Positions 1-9,876 of a stretch of DNA of 64,000 bases are shown here, in pieces; position 1 is the stretch's first letter; each line of letters opens with the position of its first letter. The stretch covers positions 31,692 to 95,691 of the forward strand of contig NZ_CAJULN010000010.1 in NCBI RefSeq assembly GCF_910586915.1, in the 5' to 3' direction. This stretch comes from an uncultured Bacteroides sp. (GTDB taxonomy: Bacteria; Bacteroidota; Bacteroidia; Bacteroidales; Bacteroidaceae). The position numbers and the translations under genes were made by a program. Under the pieces are notes generated by a model that was not told where the DNA came from, ran no database searches, and saw nothing but the letters and a program-made list of their open reading frames with translations.

Positions 1-1539
1 TTCCGAAACCAACTTGATAACAGGCGGCCAGTTCATGGCTCCCGTCAAAGCACCGTACGCATTGACACAACCTACGCCAATCATTCCTTCGTATTCGGGA
101 TTGTATTCTGCAATGGGAGTGACATTCTGCAACAGGCGATGTTTCACCTCTTCGGCAGTGAGTCCGCCTTCCTTGTCTTTCAAGTAAGAGACCACCAACG
201 CTGCTACTCCCGCCACTACGGGCGAAGCCATAGAGGTGCCGACCATAGGTTTGAAATCGTTATTGTTCACCGTACTCCAGATTGCCCAAGTACTCCAATC
301 GTATTCGGCAGGAACTTCATCACCACCACCGCCGGGAGCCGAGATAGACACCCACGAACCGTAATTGGAGAAACTACTTTTCTGAAAACGGGGATTTACA
401 CTGGCTACGGATATCACATGATTCAAAGAGGCGGGAATTACCGCATCCTTCTTCACGCCGTCGTTGGCAACAGCCGCAATCACCAAGCCACCTTTCATCG
501 GGCCTACCTGATTGCCGTTTTCATCACAACCTGCATATTCCACAAAATAGTCGACAGCTTCCTGAAAAGCCTGTATGGTTGCTTGCCCTGTACCGACATG
601 ATAGCTGTTATTGCAAATCACCGCTCCCATATCCGCCGCATATTTAATGGCGGCAGGGCCGTAAGAAAAGTCGCAGGTCATGATGCGAACTCCCTGATTG
701 TACATCGGATAACCACCACCAGCTATACCTGCAATACCATTAGGATTGAAATAATTATTGGTAACTGTAGATGCACCAATTATTCCCGCTACGTGTGTTC
801 CATGACTTTTATCATCGCTGAGAATGGTATTGTTGTTTACTCCCAATCCATAGTAGTCGCCCACATAGCCGTTGCCATCGTTGTCTACATAGCCATCTTC
901 ATCCTCCTCGTCATTTCGCCACATACACTGATTCAATTCCATGTGTCTAAAATCGACAATCTGATCAATCACAGCCACAATTACATCCGAGCTTCCCGAA
1001 GTCAGTTCCCAAGCATCCAGAATCTTGATATCCGCACCTTCCATCATACCAATCTGACCTGTATTGTGCAAATACCACTGAGAACCGAAATAAGTATCCT
1101 TAGGCGGATTCACCGCAACAGGCACCACCTTGCCCACAGGCTCCACGCAAGCCACATTGTCTAATGCGGAAAAAGCATCCACAGCCTGTCCCACGTTGAC
1201 GGCTTCGTCAAACTTCACTTTATACCACAGGTGCAATCCTGCTTTTCTGGTGCGCTTCTCATACTTTCCGGCAGGGAACAGGCGTTCCATCTGCCGCATC
1301 TTTATATTCGCGGCGGCGGCATCCAAATCTTTGTTGCCGGTTTCCACCTCACCGCTACGAGTAGCCACTACTTGCAAATCTTTGTCCAGTTGCTTGAACT
1401 TCACATAGACCTCTCCTCTCACAAGCCCTTCTTCGTTCATCCATGAAGACAAATCATCTTTGGGCACTTCCGGAGTGATGTAATCCTGACAAGCAGTCAA
1501 CGCAAGCAACAGTAAGCTATATAATAATGTACGTTTCAT
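1..1539 (-). CDS. S8 subtilisin-like serine protease lipoprotein (C-terminus beyond window)
   Basis: The frame reads without a stop from ATG at 1539 to base 1 (513 codons), so the 3' end lies outside the window. The N-terminus is a lipoprotein signal ending in LTAC, placing the mature protein on a membrane, probably outward-facing. The subtilase triad is visible: Asp192 in VAVID, His246 in SHGTHVAG, and Ser436 in GTSMASP. The residues after the Asp are Q-I-V-D rather than the usual D-[ST]-G. Residues of about 40-160 before the catalytic domain look like a propeptide region. It is the last visible gene of the SusC-led operon, 23 bp after the PKD-like lipoprotein. A surface protease would suit a system acting on proteins or glycopeptides, but that is inference. 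Family assignment is firm; the substrate is unknown. Confidence 0.9.
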   Translation of the reverse strand, partial: MKRTLLYSLLLLALTACQDYITPEVPKDDLSSWMNEEGLVRGEVYVKFKQLDKDLQVVATRSGEVETGNKDLDAAAANIKMRQMERLFPAGKYEKRTRKAGLHLWYKVKFDEAVNVGQAVDAFSALDNVACVEPVGKVVPVAVNPPKDTYFGSQWYLHNTGQIGMMEGADIKILDAWELTSGSSDVIVAVIDQIVDFRHMELNQCMWRNDEEDEDGYVDNDGNGYVGDYYGLGVNNNTILSDDKSHGTHVAGIIGASTVTNNYFNPNGIAGIAGGGYPMYNQGVRIMTCDFSYGPAAIKYAADMGAVICNNSYHVGTGQATIQAFQEAVDYFVEYAGCDENGNQVGPMKGGLVIAAVANDGVKKDAVIPASLNHVISVASVNPRFQKSSFSNYGSWVSISAPGGGGDEVPAEYDWSTWAIWSTVNNNDFKPMVGTSMASPVVAGVAALVVSYLKDKEGGLTAEEVKHRLLQNVTPIAEYNPEYEGMIGVGCVNAYGALTGAMNWPPVIKLVSE

Positions 1540-1562
1540 AATCACACTAAATTTTATTCTTT

Positions 1563-3122
1563 TTAATTAGATGCTGTATTACGGAATGAGAAACAGAAGT
1601 CTTTGATGGCTCCGAACCCTGCAAATTTCTTCACGCTATCTTCCTTTAAGTCTCCGGCAATGGTAAGTTCAATCTGATGCAACTCCCATGTGCCGTCTTC
1701 TTTCTCTACAGCCATACCCAACATACGCATTTCGTGAGGGCGTCCTATGTTCTCATTCAAGATTCTGAATTTCATCTTTGAAATCGTACCTTCCGCATCA
1801 TAAATCTCCACCGACTCTCCATTGCTGACATTGCAACGATAAAGTTTGCTTCCTGAAATGTAGAAGAATTGCTGCAGAAATGCATACGGTGCTGTGGCAA
1901 ACTGAGAAACCGCATTGCCGCCCACCAACTGTCCGATAGCATCGCTGCGGGTCACTGCATACTCTTTATCATCATTCCGTCCTAAGTGGTAAACGACGTA
2001 ATCCTGCGTATCCTTGTGACGGGCGATGGCGATACCCAATGAATTCTTACTCTCGTCTCCATCACCATACTCAGGTCCCATCCACACAATCTCCGTGTCA
2101 TTAAGCCCTTCTACATACTGATAGATAAAATTCAATTCAGCCTTGCCACCTCTGATGTCTGCGTATCCAAACGCCATTTCTTCATTGTCCCATATGGCAA
2201 TCTGTCCGGGTTCGCCCAAATTATGACCAAGCACTCCCGTGAGATAAGGGGTCTTGTAAGGTTCAATCATCTCATATGTTTCACCATCGTAGCAATAGTG
2301 CATTTGTCCACGTTCGTCCACAATGACGGTAGAAAGACACGCCACGCTTCCGTCGATACCATTCACCAGCGAAAGTTTGGTGGCCTCTACCACACTCGGC
2401 AACTTCATAGCGGTCATGGAGAGCGTACTGGGTTTTGTCCGCCAAACACCATTTTTTGACATCAGTTGCAGAATTTCCGGATTTACGGTATTCTTGCGGT
2501 CTAACGTAGGAGAGTAAATCAAATGCGTTGCATCGCGGATTACTTTTATATCTTCCGACTTGGAAAGACCCAAATCGCCATATCCGTCAAAAGAGATGAT
2601 GGAATTCACAGAATCGGGTTCTTCTATTACCGACAACTGTTGTACGCCTTCTTTTTCATTCAATACAAACCAACTGTTGATATAAGGTTGCGATGTATTG
2701 ATACTCAAAGATTTGTAGAAACTTACATTGGTAAGTTCATCGGTCACGCTAAACACTATGCTGTAAGAAGTCGCTGTATTGGCAGGAAACTCCAATTCCA
2801 ATACTTTGTCTGTAGTAAAAACAGCCTTTTCGCCTGCTTTGGTCACTTTCCACTCATAAACGAGATTCTCCTCATTCTGAGCCATCGTCTGCGAAATGAC
2901 AGGAGTATAGACAACTACTACATCAATAGGCGATTGCTTACAACGGCTGCTTCCCATTTCGTTAATCACAATTTCATTTCCTCCTTTGATGGCTGCCTTG
3001 ATGGAGCATTCCACCTCATTAATTTCTTTATAGTCGTAGTTACCTTTATCATTGTAACATCCGGCAAGCCCCCCCATCAGGAGGAGAGCTGCCAATAGCC
3101 ATATCTGAATATTTTTTTTCAT
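1563..3122 (-). CDS. PKD-like family surface lipoprotein of the SusC/D operon
   Basis: A 519-residue protein with a signal peptide and lipobox LAGC (Cys22). An in-frame TTG lies 9 bases upstream at 3131, but the ATG at 3122 starts a normal lipoprotein signal (MKKNIQIW) and is preferred. The N-terminal part looks like an Ig/PKD-type domain; the rest has beta-propeller-like spacing with repeated aromatic and Gly motifs, but I cannot name a fold with certainty. Proteins of this type typically sit after the SusE-position DUF4843 protein in Bacteroides loci and are thought to be surface binding components. It lies 14 bp after the DUF4843 gene and 23 bp before the protease. No catalytic residues are recognisable. 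Confidence 0.8.
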   Translation of the reverse strand: MKKNIQIWLLAALLLMGGLAGCYNDKGNYDYKEINEVECSIKAAIKGGNEIVINEMGSSRCKQSPIDVVVVYTPVISQTMAQNEENLVYEWKVTKAGEKAVFTTDKVLELEFPANTATSYSIVFSVTDELTNVSFYKSLSINTSQPYINSWFVLNEKEGVQQLSVIEEPDSVNSIISFDGYGDLGLSKSEDIKVIRDATHLIYSPTLDRKNTVNPEILQLMSKNGVWRTKPSTLSMTAMKLPSVVEATKLSLVNGIDGSVACLSTVIVDERGQMHYCYDGETYEMIEPYKTPYLTGVLGHNLGEPGQIAIWDNEEMAFGYADIRGGKAELNFIYQYVEGLNDTEIVWMGPEYGDGDESKNSLGIAIARHKDTQDYVVYHLGRNDDKEYAVTRSDAIGQLVGGNAVSQFATAPYAFLQQFFYISGSKLYRCNVSNGESVEIYDAEGTISKMKFRILNENIGRPHEMRMLGMAVEKEDGTWELHQIELTIAGDLKEDSVKKFAGFGAIKDFCFSFRNTASN

Positions 3123-3136
3123 ATCATTCAAGTTTA

Positions 3137-5041
3137 TTAGTTACCGGGGAAAGTTGCCGGATATTCAAACGGTTCGGGGTTAGATGATGCATAACGATTC
3201 ATAAATGTTCTGTAGTTTGCGTTATAAGCCTCTACCAATTTATTGTACACAGTTTCTCTGTTATAGAACGGCCAACCATTTCCCAAGACGCCTTCCTCCA
3301 TATTACCATAACATTGCGGTAAAAGCATCATCCATGTAAACACTAATTTCGATTCAGAATACTCACCCAAATATTTATATTTATCCCAATAAGAAGGCTT
3401 AATCAGAGATGCGTCCAGTACCGGGAATACAATATCCTTATCTCCTCCCTGTTTCGCTTCATACCGGAATATGATATTCCATTGATTCCACACTGTCCAT
3501 TGATTTGGAGTACCATAATACTGAGACATAACTCCCTTCACTAAATTTTCTTTTTTCTCGTTATATTCACCCAAGAACGACAGATTCCACCATGCAGGCA
3601 GTACTATCGGCAATTCAATCATGGTGTCCGGATGTGTTTTGTTGTAAGCTGCAATCGCATTTTTAATGTTTGGCATATAAGATGCAGAGAAACTTGCATT
3701 GGAAAGTTGAGGATTCTTTAACTGAGGAATCCCCTTCACCGGTTCCCAAGAAGTATCTCTGTTATATTCAAACAGTGCCTTTACAATCACATCTCTTTTG
3801 ATTGAAGAAAATTCGCCAAACAATTCCTGACGCATTTCCCACCATTCGGGCACCAAATTATCTTCGGGGAACGATAAGCCCAACGGAGCACCGGGATGAG
3901 CCGTATTATAAGCATCTATATTCAAACGTATTACGGAAGGCACATATTCCCATGCATCTTCGGGCACATTGTTCAACTTGCAAGTTTCAAAAATTGTTCT
4001 TGTCACAAACTCCTGCTTATCAATAGCCCATTCGCCCAAAGCCTGATTGTTCCACCATCCGGCACGACTTTGATTGACCGGGAACTCATAGCCAGCATCC
4101 GCCGCCACTTTTTCGCGGAAAATAAGGTTCCAATAGACAAGTTTATCGTTTTCCAACAACTCTTCCTCGCCCATGACGCTCCGTATGAAGTCAAACTTCT
4201 CGCGGGAATAAGCTCCCAATATATTTGTTTCGACATCTCCTGTCCACCACACTGTCTTAGGCATATCGGGAATTTCAGTGGCAAAGCGTGCCGCCATTTC
4301 CGGATGCTCTTTCAGATAAGCAACCAACTCCTGGTTGTATTTATCGGTCTTGTTCCACATATAGTCGTTGCTACGCACAAACGGAAGTTGTGAATAGGTC
4401 AGCATAAACGCATACTTCTCCTCATCGAAAGCTCCCAACCACTCTTCGCGTGCATCCCAGTCATCGGGTTTCTCATATACGTCTTTCAATGTTACTTCGA
4501 GCACGTTTTGTTCCGTCACACCTTCCTGGAAGAAGGGGTTATCTTCCGTATCAATCGTAATACCGAAGCGATAAGTGCCGCGCATAAATTCGCCCCGTTC
4601 GTTCTTCGGGCGCACAATGGTGAACTTGATGGTATCCCTCACCTGTTCGGGAGCCACGCTATAGTAAGGCTCGAAGATTACTTCGGGAACAAAGTCGCTC
4701 TCTTCATCTTCCAGTTTTATCGCTTTCAGCTTATAAGGACGCTCGTCGGGAGAAGGGAATCCCTGTATCTGCATATAGATTTTCTCGTATGTGTATGTCT
4801 CCAGATTGTCACCGTAGTAATAGGTTTCTTCGCGTTCGTCGCCCTTTTTCCTCTCCCGATAGGTGGCGGTAGCGAAATTGAAAATGCGCTCCAAATCCGA
4901 AGCATCACCCGGAACCAGTTTACTGTCTTCGCCCGTGTAGAATTGCAGGCCATCCTTTTCCAGACTGTAACGAATCAAATCGTCTTCTCCGCAAGCGGTA
5001 AGCAGTCCTGCCAATAAAAATAGATATATATTTTTTCTCAT
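3137..5041 (-). CDS. DUF4843 (SusE-position) lipoprotein with duplicated C-terminal modules
   Basis: A 634-residue lipoprotein (lipobox LTAC, Cys17). Residues of about 25-190 match the DUF4843 pattern usual for the gene after SusD: a reported trait and its tolerance range are rendered as beta strands with R-[GD]-TYRF-type motifs. The remaining 440 residues contain six copies of a module whose signature is one or two Trp, then L-G-[EA]-[YFW], then a Lys and hydrophobic residues, centred near Gly203, 276, 336, 409, 491 and 559. Three modules also carry an AYN-x-x-HP-type linker. Module types run A-B-A-A-B-A, suggesting duplication of a block of about 210 residues. DUF4843 proteins I know of usually have a single such C-terminal unit, so this one is enlarged. 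Likely a surface-exposed binding lipoprotein; the ligand is unknown. Confidence 0.82.
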   Translation of the reverse strand: MRKNIYLFLLAGLLTACGEDDLIRYSLEKDGLQFYTGEDSKLVPGDASDLERIFNFATATYRERKKGDEREETYYYGDNLETYTYEKIYMQIQGFPSPDERPYKLKAIKLEDEESDFVPEVIFEPYYSVAPEQVRDTIKFTIVRPKNERGEFMRGTYRFGITIDTEDNPFFQEGVTEQNVLEVTLKDVYEKPDDWDAREEWLGAFDEEKYAFMLTYSQLPFVRSNDYMWNKTDKYNQELVAYLKEHPEMAARFATEIPDMPKTVWWTGDVETNILGAYSREKFDFIRSVMGEEELLENDKLVYWNLIFREKVAADAGYEFPVNQSRAGWWNNQALGEWAIDKQEFVTRTIFETCKLNNVPEDAWEYVPSVIRLNIDAYNTAHPGAPLGLSFPEDNLVPEWWEMRQELFGEFSSIKRDVIVKALFEYNRDTSWEPVKGIPQLKNPQLSNASFSASYMPNIKNAIAAYNKTHPDTMIELPIVLPAWWNLSFLGEYNEKKENLVKGVMSQYYGTPNQWTVWNQWNIIFRYEAKQGGDKDIVFPVLDASLIKPSYWDKYKYLGEYSESKLVFTWMMLLPQCYGNMEEGVLGNGWPFYNRETVYNKLVEAYNANYRTFMNRYASSNPEPFEYPATFPGN

Positions 5042-5068
5042 TGCTTATTCATTTTAATGAAACCAAAA

Positions 5069-6499
5069 TCATTCCTGTGCTCCCACTCCGTATTCTATCT
5101 CGTCGTCCGGCGTAGGCAACACGTAGTATTTTGTCATAGACGGTATCGTGGTGGGACAACGCCAGAAGGTACGGTAGTTGTTACGTTTCAGGAAATAGAA
5201 CCACTGTCCCTCAGCGAAGAATTCTTTCTGATACTCTTCGTTCAACGCATCCCGGCGGGCCTGTTCGTTGTAGGCGCTATTGGCTACCAGATTGTTGGAA
5301 CGCGAGATTCCGCGTGCGTTGCGCACCTGATTGATATAGGTGACACTCTCTTCAAGACTGACACTTTCGGCCAGGATGTAATACATTTCCGACAAACGAA
5401 TCAAAGGAATCTTCTCTTTATATTCCACTTCGCGTCCCAGATACTTGCGGCACATTCTTCCGTTTTCTCCATGTATGAATCCGTATCCGTTTTTGTAACG
5501 GATGTCATTAATACCTATATTCTGCTTGTTGAATACCTGTTCGCAGTTTTCGTTGGATATATAAAGTTCGTTGGCATATCTGGTCAGTTCCGCCCAGTCG
5601 TTCTTTACTTTCGTCTCCATATCGTCGCGTCCCAATCCGAAAATCGTCTCTTCGTAAAGAGAGACATCTTTGGTATTGTCCATTGCAAGCGTAAAGCCGC
5701 ATCCGTCAATCACTTCCTTAGCCTTCAACGCAGCATTGGCTTTGTCGCCAATCCATAAATAGACACGTGCCATCAAGGCTTTCACCGCCATCTTGTTCAT
5801 GCGGTGCTTGCGGTATCCCAAGAATACATCGTCGAGGTTGTTCTGGTAGTAGAGGTTGTCGTCTTTCAACAGTTCTTCCGCTTCCTCCAAATCGTGCAGA
5901 ATGTTCTGGGCAATGCGGCTGGCGGGCAGCAACGACTTTGCTTCGTCGTTAAACTCCGTACGCCAGGGCAGACACGCCATTTCCGGGTCTTCGCTATAGA
6001 TAGGACCGTAGAGACGGAGCAGGTCGAAGTAATGAAACGCACGAAGTCCTAAGGCTTCCCCTTTCATCAGTGTCCAGTATCCGTCGGTGGTGACGATGTT
6101 CCTGCCTCCGTTTTCAAGGTTTTGCAGCAGGTTGTTGATGTTGCCGATGGTACAGAAGAGGTTTACCCACAGATCGTTCACCATATCCTTGGCACTTTCG
6201 TTCTTCTTGTAGTCGTAGCGCTGTGCGCGTTGTTCTTCGGTAGGGATGTTGCTTCCGTAGTTGTCGTACCGTTGCACCAAGAATTCCACCGAACCGTATG
6301 TCATGCTCTTACCGTATGTTTCGTCCAGCGTCATACGTGCGTAGATACCTATAAGGGCACTCTTGTAACCAAGTTCGCTATTGAACAGTTTATCGCTCTC
6401 CACCTGGTCTTTCGGGGTCACATTCACCCAATCGGCACAACCGGCAAAGCCGGCAGCAAAGAGTACCATACTTATCCCTATAATTATATTCTTTATCAT
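5069..6499 (-). CDS. RagB/SusD-family nutrient uptake lipoprotein
   Basis: A 476-residue SusD homologue with signal peptide and lipobox FAGC (Cys21). The family pattern is clear: a helical N-terminal region with the motif ALGLRAFHYFDLLRLYG, then R-LSEMYYILAE and R-NARG further on, typical of the TPR-like core that caps the SusC barrel. It starts 14 bp after the SusC stop and ends 27 bp before the DUF4843 gene, so it is surely co-transcribed. Its partner is the SusC encoded upstream; together they would form a surface bind-and-import complex. The substrate cannot be read from sequence. The protease and absence of any glycoside hydrolase in the visible part point away from a simple polysaccharide. 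Confidence 0.95.
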   Translation of the reverse strand: MIKNIIIGISMVLFAAGFAGCADWVNVTPKDQVESDKLFNSELGYKSALIGIYARMTLDETYGKSMTYGSVEFLVQRYDNYGSNIPTEEQRAQRYDYKKNESAKDMVNDLWVNLFCTIGNINNLLQNLENGGRNIVTTDGYWTLMKGEALGLRAFHYFDLLRLYGPIYSEDPEMACLPWRTEFNDEAKSLLPASRIAQNILHDLEEAEELLKDDNLYYQNNLDDVFLGYRKHRMNKMAVKALMARVYLWIGDKANAALKAKEVIDGCGFTLAMDNTKDVSLYEETIFGLGRDDMETKVKNDWAELTRYANELYISNENCEQVFNKQNIGINDIRYKNGYGFIHGENGRMCRKYLGREVEYKEKIPLIRLSEMYYILAESVSLEESVTYINQVRNARGISRSNNLVANSAYNEQARRDALNEEYQKEFFAEGQWFYFLKRNNYRTFWRCPTTIPSMTKYYVLPTPDDEIEYGVGAQE

Positions 6500-6513
6500 A
6501 TTTTCTCCCTCGA

Positions 6514-9500
6514 TTAGTTAAACAATAAAGACACAGACAGGTTGAAACTTCTTGCATAGGGGTAATCCAGCCCTCGCTCCTGTTTCACTGTAGAAAAATG
6601 GAAAATATCCTGCATGGAAGCCGTGAGCGACATACTCGCCACGCGGCAAGTTTTCAGGAATTTGATTTGTTTCGGGTCCAGACGATACCCCACAGAGATG
6701 GAGTTCAACGCAAATTCATTATATTTCTGCAAGAAACGTGTGCTGGACGGGGTGTTCTGGCTATACAGCCCCATTCCTTTATACTTGGCATAACGGTTTG
6801 TCGTGCTCCAACGGTCGGGTCCACCCGCACGGCGGTCTACGTTGTTGGATATTTCGGCATTCTCGATTTTATTAATCAATGTCTCGTTCACGCGGTCGGC
6901 TCCCAACTGGTAGGTGAAAGCCAATCCGGCTGTCAGTTGTTTCCAGGTGAGCGAAGAACTGATGGCACCGCGAATCTTCGGTTCCGTATCTCCTACGGCA
7001 ATCTTGTCTTTGGGATCCCACACAAAGGTTTTCTCTCCGTCGCGTGTGAGGAACAACTCCTTGCCCGTGGCAGGGTCGATACCCAACGAAGGAACCAACT
7101 TAATCACGGAAGTAGACTGTCCTTCTTCATAGACGGGCGGTGTGCCGTTGCGTTCGCTCAGGTTTTTCTCGTTCATCTTCTTCAGTTCGTTGGATAGCTT
7201 CTTGATAACGTTGCGGTTATGGGCAGCATTGATACCTACCGACCACTGAATCTGACGCTTGTAATCATTAATCAGCAGACTGCTCAGAGAAAACTCTACA
7301 CCTTCATTCAACACGGCACCCACGTTGCGGGTAACGGAAGCAAAACCGGTAGAAGGCTGTACGTTGTTCTCCAGCAACATCGCGTCCGTATAATTATGGT
7401 AGTAAGAACCTGTAAAGTTCAGTCTGCCGTTCCACAAGCCCAATTCCGCACTCGCTGTCTTGCTGGTGGTTTTCGACCATCCCAAAGAAGGATTGCCCAA
7501 TCCCATAAGCTGCGCTCCCAACGTATCACCGGAGGGATAAGGGAACATCAGGTCGGAGTAGGAATAAGTCTCTTTTGCCTGATAGGGCGAGTAACTTTGC
7601 GAACCGGTGGTACCGATGTTGACATAGAGTGCCAAGTTGGAAACGGGTGTGCCTTTCAGCCATTTCTCTTCGTGCATATTCCAACGCAAACCGGTAGACC
7701 AGAAAGGTGCCATTCCCGTATCGTTACCAAACTGTGAGGAAAGGTCGCCGTGCACATTCACGTCTACGGAGAAACGCTGGTCGTACATATAGTTGAGCGA
7801 ACCGAGTACGCCCACACTACGCTGTGTACTCTCGCTGCCGGATACGCGGTCTTCCATCTTATGTGCATACAAGAAGTCGGTCATGTTGTCGTTGGGGAAT
7901 CCTTTTGCCGAGAGAACTACACCGTCGCTCACACGGTTGGATACGTTCCAGCGCGCACTGACAAACAGTCCGTGCTTGTCGCGAACGAGGTTGTAGTTGA
8001 TAGAAGCATTGGCGTCCCAACTGGTGGATTCGCCGAGGTTACGTTCATAGGAACCGCGCTTGGTGATGTCCTCTTCTTTAGCAAACATGGTATGGTTGGC
8101 AGAACGGAACTGCTCGTTACGGCCGTTTGAACGGGTAAAGGAGAGTTGTCCCTGCACACGCAGATTCTCCAACAGGAAATATTCCAAAGAGAAATTGTCA
8201 ATCACGCTAAAGTTACGGTTCATGTCCTTGTACGGGAACTGTGTATCGTAGAGCGGATTCGTAATCACCTGCTGCGCGCTGCCCGAAGGCATAGGCTTCG
8301 TCTCGATGATGCGTTGGTATTTACCGTTTTCATCGGTCAGGCGATAATAAGGATTCATCTTGCTGTAGGCTGAGAAAGCCCCGTAAGGAGAGTTGTTTCC
8401 TTCGGTGTTTTCGACAGAAAGAGAATTACTGATATTCAAGTTCTTATAGCGGTATTGCAGATTGAACGACAATCCCATATTCTCGCGGCCGGAGGCTTTC
8501 ATTACACCGTACTGATTGCCGTAGTTCACACCCAAGCTATAGCGAATCGCTTCATCGCCGCCTTCCAGATGCAGCGTGTGGCGATGTGTCACTGCCGTAC
8601 GAAGCGGCTGCGACAACCAATATGTATCTACTCCGCGCAGAATTTCTTTTTTCTTTTCATTGTAATAGTTCATCAGGCTCACCGAATTGAAGAGCCCGGC
8701 GGCACGTTCGTACTCCAATTTTTCCGAAGCATTCATCAAATCGTAGTCCGAAAGGTCGGGTACGGAAATACCGATATTGGCACTATAGCTGACGTTCAGT
8801 TTTCCGGGAGCGGGCTTCTTCGTTTCGAACACGATAACGCCGTTGGAAGCCTTTGAGCCGTAGAGGGTAGTACCCGCCGCATCTTTCAGAATCGTAATGG
8901 ATTCGATACGCTCGGGGTCGATGTCTACGATACGTTGCAACGAAGTCTCGAAACCGTCGAGGATAAAAAGCGGCATATTGGGACGATTGGAATAGTCGCC
9001 CATCATCATATTGAAAGAACTGGCGCTGCTGGAGCCCAACTGCACGTCACCACGCAAATTAAACTCAGGCAAGCGGTTCGGGTCGGAGCCATACTGGTTT
9101 TGGTCTACGATGCGAAAGCTGGGGTCGAAGACCTGAAGTGCTTCCAACAGGTTATTGGGATTTATGCGTTTCAAATCTTCCGCCTTCACTGTCACATAAC
9201 GTCCGGTAAATCCTGCCGCCTTACGGGGAGCCATACCGGTCACCACAACACCTTCTATCTCGTTCGCCATCGGTGTCAGTTTCACTTTCAGTTTGCTCAA
9301 GTCACGGTTGGCAAGCCGCACTTCCTCCTGCTGGTAACCCACATAGGAGAACAGCAAGGCAGTGGCGCTGCCCGGAAGCATCTCGATGTGGAACTGTCCG
9401 TCCATATTGGTAGTCACACCCACGCCCTTCTGCTCTTTCAGCACAATACTGGCACCGGCAAGAGGTTCGCCGGTCTGGGCATCGATTACTACACCTGACA

Positions 9501-9876
9501 CTTTTTGCATGTCCTTCTGTTGCTTCACAGCTTTACGCAACACAATCGTGCGGTTAGGCTGGTAAGCTACGGTGACGGGGTGTTCTGCAAAAATGACAGA
9601 AATCACATTCCTCAGTTCCATATCTTTCACATCAATCGTCACGTTCTTAAGAAAATCCAATTCCGAATGATTGTAAAAGAAGCGTACATTAGCAAGGCTT
9701 CCTACTTTATTAAGCACTTGCTCCACAGCTTCATTCGTTGCCTTAACAGTGATTCTTGTTGTCTGATAATCCACTTGTTTTTGCGCATTAGCAACACTGC
9801 CTACGAAAAACAGCATCATTCCAAGCAGTAACAAAGAATAGCACCTCATGCCCTTTTTGTAGTTCTTTTTCTGCAT
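6514..9876 (-). CDS. SusC-family TonB-dependent transporter with N-terminal STN domain
   Basis: A 1120-residue outer-membrane transporter. Order of domains: signal peptide (1 to about 32); STN (secretin/TonB short N-terminal) domain about 35-115; carboxypeptidase-regulatory-like repeat about 125-210 (VSGVVIDAQTGEPLAGASI, then FSYVGYQQEEV); TonB plug with VVVTGMAPRK and LRGDVQLG; then the beta barrel ending in an aromatic-terminated strand (SVSLLFN). An STN domain in a SusC protein usually means its occupancy is relayed to an anti-sigma/ECF-sigma pair. No such pair is encoded in this window, so it may lie beyond base 1 or elsewhere. It heads the operon; ATG at 9876 is preceded by a long leader from a promoter near 10190. 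Confidence 0.95.
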   Translation of the reverse strand: MQKKNYKKGMRCYSLLLLGMMLFFVGSVANAQKQVDYQTTRITVKATNEAVEQVLNKVGSLANVRFFYNHSELDFLKNVTIDVKDMELRNVISVIFAEHPVTVAYQPNRTIVLRKAVKQQKDMQKVSGVVIDAQTGEPLAGASIVLKEQKGVGVTTNMDGQFHIEMLPGSATALLFSYVGYQQEEVRLANRDLSKLKVKLTPMANEIEGVVVTGMAPRKAAGFTGRYVTVKAEDLKRINPNNLLEALQVFDPSFRIVDQNQYGSDPNRLPEFNLRGDVQLGSSSASSFNMMMGDYSNRPNMPLFILDGFETSLQRIVDIDPERIESITILKDAAGTTLYGSKASNGVIVFETKKPAPGKLNVSYSANIGISVPDLSDYDLMNASEKLEYERAAGLFNSVSLMNYYNEKKKEILRGVDTYWLSQPLRTAVTHRHTLHLEGGDEAIRYSLGVNYGNQYGVMKASGRENMGLSFNLQYRYKNLNISNSLSVENTEGNNSPYGAFSAYSKMNPYYRLTDENGKYQRIIETKPMPSGSAQQVITNPLYDTQFPYKDMNRNFSVIDNFSLEYFLLENLRVQGQLSFTRSNGRNEQFRSANHTMFAKEEDITKRGSYERNLGESTSWDANASINYNLVRDKHGLFVSARWNVSNRVSDGVVLSAKGFPNDNMTDFLYAHKMEDRVSGSESTQRSVGVLGSLNYMYDQRFSVDVNVHGDLSSQFGNDTGMAPFWSTGLRWNMHEEKWLKGTPVSNLALYVNIGTTGSQSYSPYQAKETYSYSDLMFPYPSGDTLGAQLMGLGNPSLGWSKTTSKTASAELGLWNGRLNFTGSYYHNYTDAMLLENNVQPSTGFASVTRNVGAVLNEGVEFSLSSLLINDYKRQIQWSVGINAAHNRNVIKKLSNELKKMNEKNLSERNGTPPVYEEGQSTSVIKLVPSLGIDPATGKELFLTRDGEKTFVWDPKDKIAVGDTEPKIRGAISSSLTWKQLTAGLAFTYQLGADRVNETLINKIENAEISNNVDRRAGGPDRWSTTNRYAKYKGMGLYSQNTPSSTRFLQKYNEFALNSISVGYRLDPKQIKFLKTCRVASMSLTASMQDIFHFSTVKQERGLDYPYARSFNLSVSLLFN

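Noticed and set aside
139..1164. Open frame of 341 codons on the plus strand
   Set aside because: It runs antisense to the clearly recognisable S8 protease and shows no family features.
6598..9498. Several plus-strand frames of 120-200 codons opposite the STN-type SusC gene
   Set aside because: They are antisense shadows with atypical composition, whereas the minus-strand frame is a full SusC protein.
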